DNA of 15,042 bases. Source: JAKAXG01 sp035702985 (GTDB lineage: Bacteria > Actinomycetota > Acidimicrobiia > Acidimicrobiales > Palsa-688). This document shows positions 1 through 5,855 of the stretch, one piece after another. The position numbers were made by a program, and so were the translations under genes. The DNA lies in NCBI GenBank assembly GCA_035702985.1, contig DASSZD010000025.1, forward strand, positions 1 to 15,042. The letters are read 5' to 3'. Below the pieces are notes generated by a model. The model worked only from the letters and a program-made list of their open reading frames with translations, was not told the DNA's origin and did not search any database. Each line of letters opens with the position of its first letter. Positions within the stretch are counted from its first letter, which is position 1.

Positions 1-56
1 GGGGCGTGGGCTGCCGGACGGCATGGACGCGCCAGGCAGAGGTCAGATCACGGCGG

Positions 57-86
57 TTGACAGGCACGGGGACGTGTGGTCATATT
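57..86 (+). promoter_or_regulatory. Candidate sigma-70-type promoter for the GH2 gene
   Basis: A perfect -35 hexamer TTGACA lies at 57-62. It is followed after 18 bases by CATATT (81-86), a 4/6 match to TATAAT, or after 17 bases by TCATAT. This is one of the few AT-rich patches in the first 200 bases. Initiation would fall near position 93 and give a leader of about 108 bases before the GH2 start codon. That function is inferred from sequence and position only. Confidence 0.5.
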
Positions 87-187
87 GGATGGAGGTCATA
101 CCAGGCGGAATCTTGGTCGGGTAGCTGAAGCGGCGGAGCCAATGGGGGGCGGACGGCGATGCGGCGCCAGCACCCGGGCCGTTAGTC
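87..187 (+). other. Untranslated leader of the GH2 gene, no recognised element
   Basis: This stretch between the candidate promoter and the Shine-Dalgarno sequence holds no supported gene. It is rich in GGCGG/CCGCC tracts and could fold. I do not recognise a known riboswitch in it: conserved cores of the c-di-GMP, c-di-AMP, cobalamin and SAM classes are not apparent. Confidence 0.35.
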
Positions 188-195
188 GGGGAGGG
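188..195 (+). promoter_or_regulatory. Ribosome binding site of the GH2 gene
   Basis: GGGGAGGG ends five bases before the ATG at 201. It supports that codon as the start and places the twin-arginine motif at residues 14-20, as expected for a Tat signal. Confidence 0.7.
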
Positions 196-200
196 AAAAC

Positions 201-3200
201 ATGAAAGCGCCGGACGAGCGGACCACCACACCGTCCATATCCCGCCGGCAGTTCCTGCTGGCTTCCGGGGCGGGAGCGGCGGTGCTGGCCACCAGGTCGG
301 TGCTGGGCGGCCAGGGCGGCCCACCCGGACCGGCCGGTGCCCCCGTCCATGGCGCCAGTCTGGCGTCAGCCCGGGGGCCGGCCGCCGAGGTCCGGTCCTT
401 CGACGACGGCTGGCTGTTCGGCCCGTCCAGCGCCGGGAGCACGGATCCCGGTTTCGACGACAGTGACCTGCTGACCGTCACCCTGCCCCACGACGTCGCA
501 GTGCTGTCCTGGCGGGAGTGGGACCCTGCAGTTTGGGAGCAGGAATGGGTCTACCGCAAGCATTTCGACGCACCGGCGGAAGTGCAGGGCATGAGGGTGT
601 TCCTGGACTTCGACGCCGCTCTGACCAGTTCGGTGGTCACTCTCAACGGCCGGCAGGTGGGAGGCCGGATGGGCGGCTACCTGCCGTTCAGTTGCGAGAT
701 CACCGGAGACCTGCAGCCGCGGGACAACGTGGTGGCCGTCACCCTGGACTCCCGCTTCAACATCGACGTGCCTCCCGACCGTCCCGCTCCGTACCAGCCG
801 GCTTCGGTGGACTTCTGGCAGCCGGGAGGCATGTACCGGGGCGTCACGCTGCGGACCGTTCCGGCCGCGTACATCTCCGACGTGTTCGCCAAGCCCACCG
901 ACGTCCTGGATCCGGCGTCCCGCCGGTTGGTGGTGGACTGCACCCTCGACGCCGCTACGGACATCGGCGCCTGCCAGGTGCGGGTGGACCTGCTCGACGG
1001 AGCCCGGACGGTGGCCTCCACGACCGTCCCCGCCACTGCTCCCGCCGGTGCCTCCACCGTGACCGCCACCCTCGGAGGGCTCGAGGGGATCACCCTGTGG
1101 GATGCCGACGACCCGTACCTCTACCGGGTGGTGGTCACCCTGCTGGTCGACGGTCGGCCGCTGCACGACTACCAGGTGAGGATCGGGTTCCGCCAGGCGA
1201 CCTTCACCCTGAACGGGTTCTTCCTCAACGGGAAGCGGGTCAAGCTGTTCGGTCTGGACCGCCACCAGTTCTTTCCTTTCGCCGGGGGGGCCATGCCCGA
1301 CCGGGTTCAGCGCCGCGATGTGCAGATCCTGCGGCAGGAACTGAACTGCAACTTCGTGCGCTGCTCCCACTACCCCCAGTCGGAGGCGTTCTACGACGCC
1401 TGCGACGAACTGGGTCTGATGGTGTGGGAGGAGATCCCCGGATGGGGTTACTTCGGCGACAGCGCCTGGCAGGAGGCCGCCCAGCGCGACCTGCAGGACA
1501 TGATCATCCGGGACCGCAACCACCCGTCGGTGATCGTGTGGGGCTGCATGCCGAACGAGTCGGGCAGCCACGCCGCCCAGTACAGCGCGTGGAACAGCCT
1601 GGCCCACTCCCTGGACGACTCCCGTCCAACCGGCGGAGACGACACCGGCTACAACCCCGCCGAGCGGGCCGCCTTCGTGTTCGACGTGTACAGCTACCAC
1701 GACTACAGCTTCCACCGGGACGCCGACGGTAAAAAGGTCCCCGACCTGCGGCCGCCCACCGACGCGGCGGGCAAGCCGTACCTGGTCTGCGAGGCGGTCG
1801 GCACGCTGTCGGGGCCGGCCATCTACTACCGGCGGACCGACCCTCAGTGGGTGCAGCAGGGGGAAGCCACCGCCCACGCCCGGGTGCAGGACATCTCCTA
1901 CTCCGACGACCGCTACTGCGGGGTGGCCGCCTGGTCGGGCTTCGACTACGAGTCCGGCAGCGGGAACCAGTTCCAGGGCGTCAAGTACACCGGCGTGGTC
2001 GACGTGTTCCGCCAGCCCAAGCCGGGTGCCACCGTCTACCAGTCCCAGGTGGACCCGAACACCCGGCCGGTCATCGCCCCGGCGTTCTACTGGGATTTCG
2101 GGCCCACCTCGCCCATCAATGAGCTCGGCCCGGCCATGATCTGCAGCAACCTCGACCGTCTCGAGGTGTACGTGGCCGGCCAGCACCACGCCACCGTCAC
2201 GCCGGACCGGACCGATTACGGCCACCTGCCCTACCCGCCGTCGTTCGTGGACTTCACCGACGTCTCCGGCACCGGCCTGCCGGAGCTGCGCATAGACGGC
2301 TACCTGGGCGGCCGTCAGGTGGCGTCGCGCCGCTTCTCCTCCGACCCCTCTGCCGACCGCCTGGCCGTCAGCGCGGATGACGACCGACTGGTGGGGGACG
2401 GGTCCGACGCCACCAGGGTCGTGGTCCGGGCGGTGGACCGCTACGGCGCCCCCCGCCCCTACGTCACCGGCGACGTGACGTTCTCGGTGGACGGCCCCGG
2501 CGTCCTGGTGGGCGACAACCCGTTCGCCTTCGCCGACGCCGGCGGGGTGGGGGCGGTGTGGCTGCGCACCATCCCCAACTCGCCCGGCATGGTCCGGGTC
2601 CGGGCCAGCCACCCCAGCCTCGGCCACGGCGACGCCACCATCAGGGTCAGCGAGCCCGCCCCGGGCGGTCCCCCCGCCCCCTACGGGGCCCTGGCCGTCG
2701 GGGCAGCGCCGGTGGTCGTGACCGCCGGCCAGAACACCACGGTGAGCGCGACCTTCACCAACCAGGGCAATCCCGGTCTGGACCGGGTCGCCCTCACCTT
2801 CGACGCCCCGCCGGGGTGGCAGGCGTCCGCGCTGACCCCGACCGGTTTCGCCGGCCTGCCGCCCGGCCGGTCGGTGACCGCCCGCTGGCGGGTGGCGGTT
2901 CCGCCCGGAACCGATCCGGGGTCGTATCCCATGACCGTCAAGGCCGTCTACAGCGGGGCGGGTCAGCGCGGCGTGGGCCAGGGTTCGACCGGGCTGCTGG
3001 TCGGCTTCGGCTCGCTGGCGGCCGCCTTCGACAACGCCGGCATCAGCGACGACTCCAACGTCGATTCGGCCGACTTCGACGGGGTGGGCAACAGCTTCTC
3101 CGCCGAAGCCCTGTCCGCGGCCGGCCTCTCGCCGGGTACGGAGCTGACCCACAACGGTGTCAGCTTCACCTGGCCCGACGTGGCGGCCGGCCGGCCCGAC

Positions 3201-3593
3201 AACGTGGTCGCGGCCGGCCAGGCCGTCCTGCTGTCCGGGACCGGGTCGACTCTGGGGTTCCTGGGGGCCAGCAGCCCCAACGACGAGGGCGGCCAGGGCA
3301 CCGTGTACTACACCGACGGGACCACGAGCAGCTTCACCGTCACCCTGGACAACTTCTTCTACCCGCCCGACACGGCCGGCAACGAAGTGATCGCCGCCAC
3401 CCCCTACCTCAACTCCCAGGGCCGGGGCGGCCGGATCCGGGGTCAGCGCCAGCACACGGTGTACGTCTACTACGCGGGGGTGCCCCTGGATCCGTCCAAG
3501 ACGGTCCAGGCGGTGGTGCTCCCCTCCGGCGGCTCGGTCCCGGCCAACGGCCGGGTCACCGGCATGCACGTCTTCTCCATGGGGGTGGGCTGA
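201..3593 (+). CDS. Tat-exported glycoside hydrolase family 2 (beta-galactosidase-like), multidomain
   Basis: A 1130-residue secreted glycosidase. A twin-arginine signal (SRRQFLL, residues 14-20) precedes an Ala-rich hydrophobic stretch. The GH2 sugar-binding jelly roll covers about 65-215, an Ig-like domain about 220-330, and the TIM barrel about 335-610. Signatures include VRCSHYPQSEAFYDACDELG, NHPSVIVWGCMPNES with the predicted acid/base Glu453, and YLVCEAVG with the predicted nucleophile Glu531. A DUF4982/Ig-type pair follows (about 617-815), then a NEW3-like beta-sandwich (about 829-920). A last module opens with FDNAGISDD at residue 943 and resembles C-terminal domains of actinobacterial secreted glycosidases. 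Both catalytic glutamates are present, so the enzyme should be an active retaining exo-glycosidase. The sugar (Gal, Man, GlcA or other) cannot be read from the sequence. No lipobox or cell-wall anchor is visible. It is probably released and acts on extracellular glycan, perhaps the product of the operon downstream. Confidence 0.9.
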   Translation: MKAPDERTTTPSISRRQFLLASGAGAAVLATRSVLGGQGGPPGPAGAPVHGASLASARGPAAEVRSFDDGWLFGPSSAGSTDPGFDDSDLLTVTLPHDVAVLSWREWDPAVWEQEWVYRKHFDAPAEVQGMRVFLDFDAALTSSVVTLNGRQVGGRMGGYLPFSCEITGDLQPRDNVVAVTLDSRFNIDVPPDRPAPYQPASVDFWQPGGMYRGVTLRTVPAAYISDVFAKPTDVLDPASRRLVVDCTLDAATDIGACQVRVDLLDGARTVASTTVPATAPAGASTVTATLGGLEGITLWDADDPYLYRVVVTLLVDGRPLHDYQVRIGFRQATFTLNGFFLNGKRVKLFGLDRHQFFPFAGGAMPDRVQRRDVQILRQELNCNFVRCSHYPQSEAFYDACDELGLMVWEEIPGWGYFGDSAWQEAAQRDLQDMIIRDRNHPSVIVWGCMPNESGSHAAQYSAWNSLAHSLDDSRPTGGDDTGYNPAERAAFVFDVYSYHDYSFHRDADGKKVPDLRPPTDAAGKPYLVCEAVGTLSGPAIYYRRTDPQWVQQGEATAHARVQDISYSDDRYCGVAAWSGFDYESGSGNQFQGVKYTGVVDVFRQPKPGATVYQSQVDPNTRPVIAPAFYWDFGPTSPINELGPAMICSNLDRLEVYVAGQHHATVTPDRTDYGHLPYPPSFVDFTDVSGTGLPELRIDGYLGGRQVASRRFSSDPSADRLAVSADDDRLVGDGSDATRVVVRAVDRYGAPRPYVTGDVTFSVDGPGVLVGDNPFAFADAGGVGAVWLRTIPNSPGMVRVRASHPSLGHGDATIRVSEPAPGGPPAPYGALAVGAAPVVVTAGQNTTVSATFTNQGNPGLDRVALTFDAPPGWQASALTPTGFAGLPPGRSVTARWRVAVPPGTDPGSYPMTVKAVYSGAGQRGVGQGSTGLLVGFGSLAAAFDNAGISDDSNVDSADFDGVGNSFSAEALSAAGLSPGTELTHNGVSFTWPDVAAGRPDNVVAAGQAVLLSGTGSTLGFLGASSPNDEGGQGTVYYTDGTTSSFTVTLDNFFYPPDTAGNEVIAATPYLNSQGRGGRIRGQRQHTVYVYYAGVPLDPSKTVQAVVLPSGGSVPANGRVTGMHVFSMGVG

Positions 3594-3709
3594 GCCGCGG
3601 CGAGCGGCGGTGATTCGGAGCCAGTTCCAAGGGTTCACTCAGTGCGGTCTCATCTCCGGGCCTGAGGGTGGTGGCACTGCGACCCGCAGTCCTGGAAGGA
3701 GATCAGAGG
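3594..3709 (+). promoter_or_regulatory. Intergenic leader of the small secreted peptide gene, with two mutually exclusive hairpins
   Basis: The 116-base gap between the GH2 stop and the next start contains two competing pairings. CAGTGC (3640-3645) can pair with GCACTG (3674-3679), enclosing a smaller CTCA/TGAG stem (3649-3652 with 3663-3666). Alternatively ACTGCG (3676-3681) pairs with CGCAGT (3685-3690) across a three-base loop. Both pairings use 3676-3679, so they cannot coexist. The second hairpin ends three bases before the Shine-Dalgarno sequence. Regulation is inferred; the pairings can be read directly. Confidence 0.35.
3694..3703 (+). promoter_or_regulatory. Strong Shine-Dalgarno deciding the start at 3710
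   Basis: GGAAGGAGAT contains AAGGAG (3696-3701), eight bases before the ATG at 3710. This favours 3710 over the in-frame GTG-type start at 3668, which has no comparable site and would put 14 extra residues in front of the signal peptide. Confidence 0.75.
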
Positions 3710-3934
3710 ATGAGAAGCAGATTCACCAAGGCCATGCTGGCCCTCGGCATATCCGGGGCCGCCCTGGGCGTGGGCTTCGGGGCGAGCAGCGCCATCGCCA
3801 GCGCCGCCTCCACCAGCACCACCACGCCGTCATCGTCCACCCCGAGCAACCCGCCTTCTACCACCCACAACTGCCCCCATCCGGCCGGAACGGGCGGGAC
3901 GGGCAGCACGTCCGCGGCGGCGTTCTACCGCTAG
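3710..3934 (+). CDS. Small secreted Ser/Thr/Pro-rich protein of unknown function
   Basis: A 74-residue protein that I do not recognise. The N-terminus is basic (MRSRFTK) and is followed by a Gly/Ala/Leu hydrophobic core. An AxA-type cleavage region lies around residues 28-32 (AIASA), so it is a good Sec signal-peptide candidate. The mature part would be only about 42 residues: a Ser/Thr/Pro-rich stretch (33-52), one cysteine in HNCPH (53-57), a Gly/Thr/Ser-rich segment, and a C-terminal AFYR. There is no enzyme motif. The strong ribosome binding site and clear signal peptide argue for a real gene. It follows the GH2 gene in the same direction at 116 bases, so it may share that transcript or use its own promoter. 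The Ser/Thr-rich tail could be a glycosylation target, which is speculation. Confidence 0.7.
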   Translation: MRSRFTKAMLALGISGAALGVGFGASSAIASAASTSTTTPSSSTPSNPPSTTHNCPHPAGTGGTGSTSAAAFYR

Positions 3935-3974
3935 AGCCACCCCGGGCGGGCAGGGCCGGTCCGGCTGCTCCGCG
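3935..3974. other. Short convergent intergenic gap
   Basis: Forty bases lie between the stop of the small secreted protein (+) and the stop of the PPOX gene (-). The gap is GC-rich with CCGG-type self-complementarity (for example around CCGGTCCGG) but has no T-tract. A bidirectional terminator would be expected here, but no canonical one is visible. Confidence 0.3.
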
Positions 3975-4445
3975 TCACCCGCCGGTCACCAGCCGGGCCG
4001 GGAACCCGCCCCGGCTGATGGGTCCCCACCGGTCGATGGTCAGGCGGAGCAGCACCTTGCCCTGATCCACCATGGCCCGGCGGTACTCGTCCCAGTCGGG
4101 ATGCTCGCCGCTGATGGACCGGTAGTACTCGACCAGGGCGTCCACCGCGGCGGGCTGGTCGACCACCTCCACCCGGCCGTCGACCTGCACCCACTCCCCT
4201 CCGAAATCGTCGGAGAGCACGCACACCGCCGCCTGCTCGTGGCGGGCGGCGTTGCGGGCCTTGGCCCGCTCCGGGTAGGTCGACACGACGATCCGGCCCT
4301 CCCCGTCCACACCCATCGTCACCGGGGACATCTGCGGCCGGCCGTCGCGCCGGGTGGTGACCAGCACCCCGTGGTGGCGGGGCCGGATGAACTCGAGCAG
4401 GCCGTCGCGGTCGACGGTGACGTTGCGGGCGGCGGTGCGGGCCAT
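3975..4445 (-). CDS. PPOX-class, probably F420-dependent, oxidoreductase
   Basis: A 156-residue protein of the pyridoxamine 5'-phosphate oxidase-like split-barrel family, close in type to mycobacterial Rv1155-like F420-binding proteins. Supporting motifs are HGVLVTTRRDGRPQMSPV (residues 25-42), VSTYPERAKARNAARH (54-69), the strand WVQVDGRVEVVD (85-96), and the C-terminal EYYRSISGEHPDWDEYRRAM followed by GKVLLRL. Full-length members are usually 130-160 residues, so this one is complete. The ATG at 4445 lies 10 bases beyond the stop of the upstream GH5 gene, with GGAGG only two bases before it. That is a tight but plausible coupled start. It is probably co-transcribed with GH5. F420 rather than FMN binding is inferred from subfamily resemblance. 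The substrate is unknown, and no link to glycan metabolism is evident. Confidence 0.85.
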   Translation of the reverse strand: MARTAARNVTVDRDGLLEFIRPRHHGVLVTTRRDGRPQMSPVTMGVDGEGRIVVSTYPERAKARNAARHEQAAVCVLSDDFGGEWVQVDGRVEVVDQPAAVDALVEYYRSISGEHPDWDEYRRAMVDQGKVLLRLTIDRWGPISRGGFPARLVTGG

Positions 4446-4455
4446 GGCCTCCAGG

Positions 4456-5643
4456 CTAGGCAGGCCGGGGCCCGGACACGGACCCGAAGTGCTTCTGGTA
4501 GTGCTGCTCCACCGCCCGCCCGTAGGCGTGGGCCGGCACGCCGCCATAGGACTGCAGCAGGGGCGGCCCGGAGCATCCGGACCACGTGTCCCAGGCCCAG
4601 GCCAGGTAGCCGATGTGGTGGGCGTCCAGCCACGGCAGCAGCCGGTCGACGTAGGACGCCCCGCACCTGAACTCACCGAACTCGGTCACCAGCACCGGCA
4701 CGCCCGCCACCGACGCGGCCGTCCGGGACCAGCAGCTCCCGGTGCACGGCGCCGGGCCGTAGATGTGCCAGCCGGCGACAAGGGAGTGGCGGGGATCCAC
4801 CGGTTCGTAACGCTTCCACCGTGACAGGTCGTGGGCCCAGCCCAGGCCGTCCAGGATCACCGGGTTGGTGGCCCCGGTACCCCGCACCGCGTCGAGCAAC
4901 TGCTGCATCCCGGCCGCCCGGAAGGCCGGGGTGACGGCTGTCACCCCCACCACGCACCCGTCCCGCCAGCACCGCCACGAGACGTCGTGGGGCTCGTTGT
5001 ACAGCTCGAACATCACCTTCGGGTCGGGGCCGAAACGGCGGGCCACCCCGGCCCAGAACGCCGGCGCATGGTCGGCGTCGGGCATCTGCATCTGACCGGT
5101 GGCCCGGGTCGTGCCGGGCGCCGACCAGTGCAGGTCCAGGATGACGGCGAGGCCCATCCCGGTGAGCAGGTGCACGTAGCCGGCCACGGCGTCGCGGTAC
5201 GCCGGTCCCGAGGTGGCGCCCGGCGCATGGTTGATGCCCAGCCAGCAGTCCTCGTTGAGCGGGATCCGTACCGTGTCCACGTGCCAGGCCACCATGGCCC
5301 GGACCGATGCCGGGCCCACCGGTCCGTCGAAGACCTGCTTGCCGGCCAGGCACTGGTACTCGCTGCCGGAGCGGCTCACGCCGCCCAACTGGACCGGCCG
5401 GCCGGCCACGTCGAGCTGCGACCCGGACACCGACAGGCTCCCCGTCACCGGTCCACCGGGCCGGGGCTGCTGCCGGGGCAGGAGCAGCGCAGTGACGACG
5501 GCCACTGTGACCAGCGACACCGTGATTACGGCCAGCAGCCCGCCCAGACGGGTTCGTTTGATCGGTCTCAGCGGGGCCGGTTGTACCCAGACCGAATCGG
5601 GGGGTAACGGCCGTCTTTTTTTCTTGATTATGAATCCGCTCAT
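4456..5643 (-). CDS. Membrane-anchored glycoside hydrolase family 5 (endoglucanase-like)
   Basis: A 395-residue type II membrane protein. A Lys/Arg-rich cytoplasmic head (residues 1-33, including KKKRR) precedes one transmembrane segment (about 34-55). After a Pro/Gly linker comes a GH5 TIM barrel outside the cell (about 70-385). GH5 hallmarks are VRIPLNEDCW (125-134), DLHW (170-173), the acid/base glutamate in LYNEP (Glu217), WHIYG (292-296) and the nucleophile glutamate in VTEFGE (Glu321). Several Cys residues (98, 133, 225, 230, 300, 304, 327, 357) could form disulfides. Cleavage of beta-1,4-glucan or mannan is inferred from the family. Its position opposite a cellulose-synthase-like gene recalls the endoglucanase that accompanies bacterial cellulose synthesis. 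The ATG at 5643 lacks a clear Shine-Dalgarno sequence and is followed by a run of seven A residues in codons 7-9. Confidence 0.9.
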   Translation of the reverse strand: MSGFIIKKKRRPLPPDSVWVQPAPLRPIKRTRLGGLLAVITVSLVTVAVVTALLLPRQQPRPGGPVTGSLSVSGSQLDVAGRPVQLGGVSRSGSEYQCLAGKQVFDGPVGPASVRAMVAWHVDTVRIPLNEDCWLGINHAPGATSGPAYRDAVAGYVHLLTGMGLAVILDLHWSAPGTTRATGQMQMPDADHAPAFWAGVARRFGPDPKVMFELYNEPHDVSWRCWRDGCVVGVTAVTPAFRAAGMQQLLDAVRGTGATNPVILDGLGWAHDLSRWKRYEPVDPRHSLVAGWHIYGPAPCTGSCWSRTAASVAGVPVLVTEFGEFRCGASYVDRLLPWLDAHHIGYLAWAWDTWSGCSGPPLLQSYGGVPAHAYGRAVEQHYQKHFGSVSGPRPA

Positions 5644-5675
5644 AGATGCAGGAAGAGGGGGTCGACGTAACCGGG

Positions 5676-5681
5676 ATTTAA
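5676..5681 (-). promoter_or_regulatory. Weak candidate -10 element for the GH5-PPOX operon
   Basis: Read on the minus strand this is TTAAAT, a 4/6 match to TATAAT, about 33 bases upstream of the GH5 start. No convincing -35 sits at the expected distance. The call rests on position and local AT content only. Confidence 0.25.
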
Positions 5682-5702
5682 CCTGACGCCTCCCGGGTTA
5701 GC

Positions 5703-5731
5703 TTGACTCACCGGGGCGTCCGTCATACGTT
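5703..5731 (+). promoter_or_regulatory. Candidate sigma-70-type promoter of the glycan operon
   Basis: TTGACT (5703-5708), a 5/6 match to the -35 consensus, is separated by exactly 17 bases from TACGTT (5726-5731), which fits the TAnnnT actinobacterial -10 pattern. Transcription would begin near 5738 and give a leader of about 118 bases before the TTG start at 5856. Confidence 0.5.
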
Positions 5732-5811
5732 GGCCCAGGTTTCGAGCGCCGGGCAAACCGCTCCGGGCCGTGGCGGCTCCGAACACGACGACGACTACAC
5801 AGGTGAGCATT

Positions 5812-5822
5812 CGATCTGATCG
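5812..5822 (+). promoter_or_regulatory. Operator-like inverted repeat in the operon leader
   Basis: CGATC-T-GATCG is a perfect 5-bp inverted repeat with a single-base centre. It lies downstream of the predicted transcription start and 33 bases before the TTG start codon. It could be a regulator half-site pair or a small RNA stem. Short palindromes occur by chance, so the assignment is weak. Confidence 0.25.
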
Positions 5823-5837
5823 CTCGTCTATCAAGCC

Positions 5838-5855
5838 ATGAGATTGGATGTGTAA
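5838..5855 (+). CDS. Possible leader mini-ORF (MRLDV) directly before the ALG5-like gene
   Basis: ATG AGA TTG GAT GTG TAA encodes MRLDV and stop. The next codon is the TTG start of the glycosyltransferase, whose product begins MRLDIV. The two starts are in the same frame, the stop codon abuts the start codon, and most nucleotide differences between the copies are synonymous. It may be a coupling leader peptide or the remnant of a duplicated 5' end. No Shine-Dalgarno sequence precedes the ATG, so translation is uncertain. Confidence 0.3.
   Translation: MRLDV

Larger units (their letters stand above)
5644..5855. promoter_or_regulatory. Divergent regulatory region between the GH5 operon and the glycan operon
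   Basis: This 212-base gap is the only sizeable non-coding stretch in the middle of the window and must drive both operons. It contains a good plus-strand promoter match (5703-5731), a weak minus-strand AT-rich element (ATTTAA at 5676-5681, read TTAAAT on the minus strand), a GAGCG/CGCTC hairpin (5744-5748 with 5759-5763), an operator-like inverted repeat (5812-5822) and a tiny upstream reading frame (5838-5855). Confidence 0.6.

Noticed and set aside
2..124. A plus-strand frame open from the window edge to TAG at 122, possibly the end of an upstream gene
   Set aside because: Third-position GC is far lower than in the true genes, and the stretch contains the TTGACA promoter-like element, so it is more likely non-coding.
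366..3638. A ~1090-codon open frame on the minus strand opposite the GH2 gene
   Set aside because: It is an antisense shadow produced by high GC at third positions of the real gene. The translation is His/Gly/Val/Arg-rich with no domain, while the plus strand encodes clear GH2 motifs.
3640..3700. CACTGCGACCCGCAGTCC, loosely recalling part of a cobalamin riboswitch
   Set aside because: The leader is far too short, and the other conserved cobalamin blocks are absent. The similarity is explained by the local hairpin.
4453..4458. TAGCCT on the minus strand, seven bases before the PPOX start, as a leaderless-promoter -10
   Set aside because: Its TAG is the stop codon of the GH5 gene and no -35 is visible. 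Co-transcription with GH5 explains the arrangement better.
5600..5625. ACGGCCGT followed by seven T residues on the plus strand, resembling a Rho-independent terminator
   Set aside because: The palindrome has no loop and the stretch lies inside the GH5 coding sequence. The T-run is the Lys codons read from the other strand.
5744..5800. GGGCAAACC at 5751-5759 in the operon leader, reminiscent of the c-di-GMP-I (GEMM) riboswitch
   Set aside because: Only this 9-base half of the motif is present. The expected stem with GNRA loop and the GACGCAAAGCC half are missing. A covariance-model search (RF01051) would settle it.
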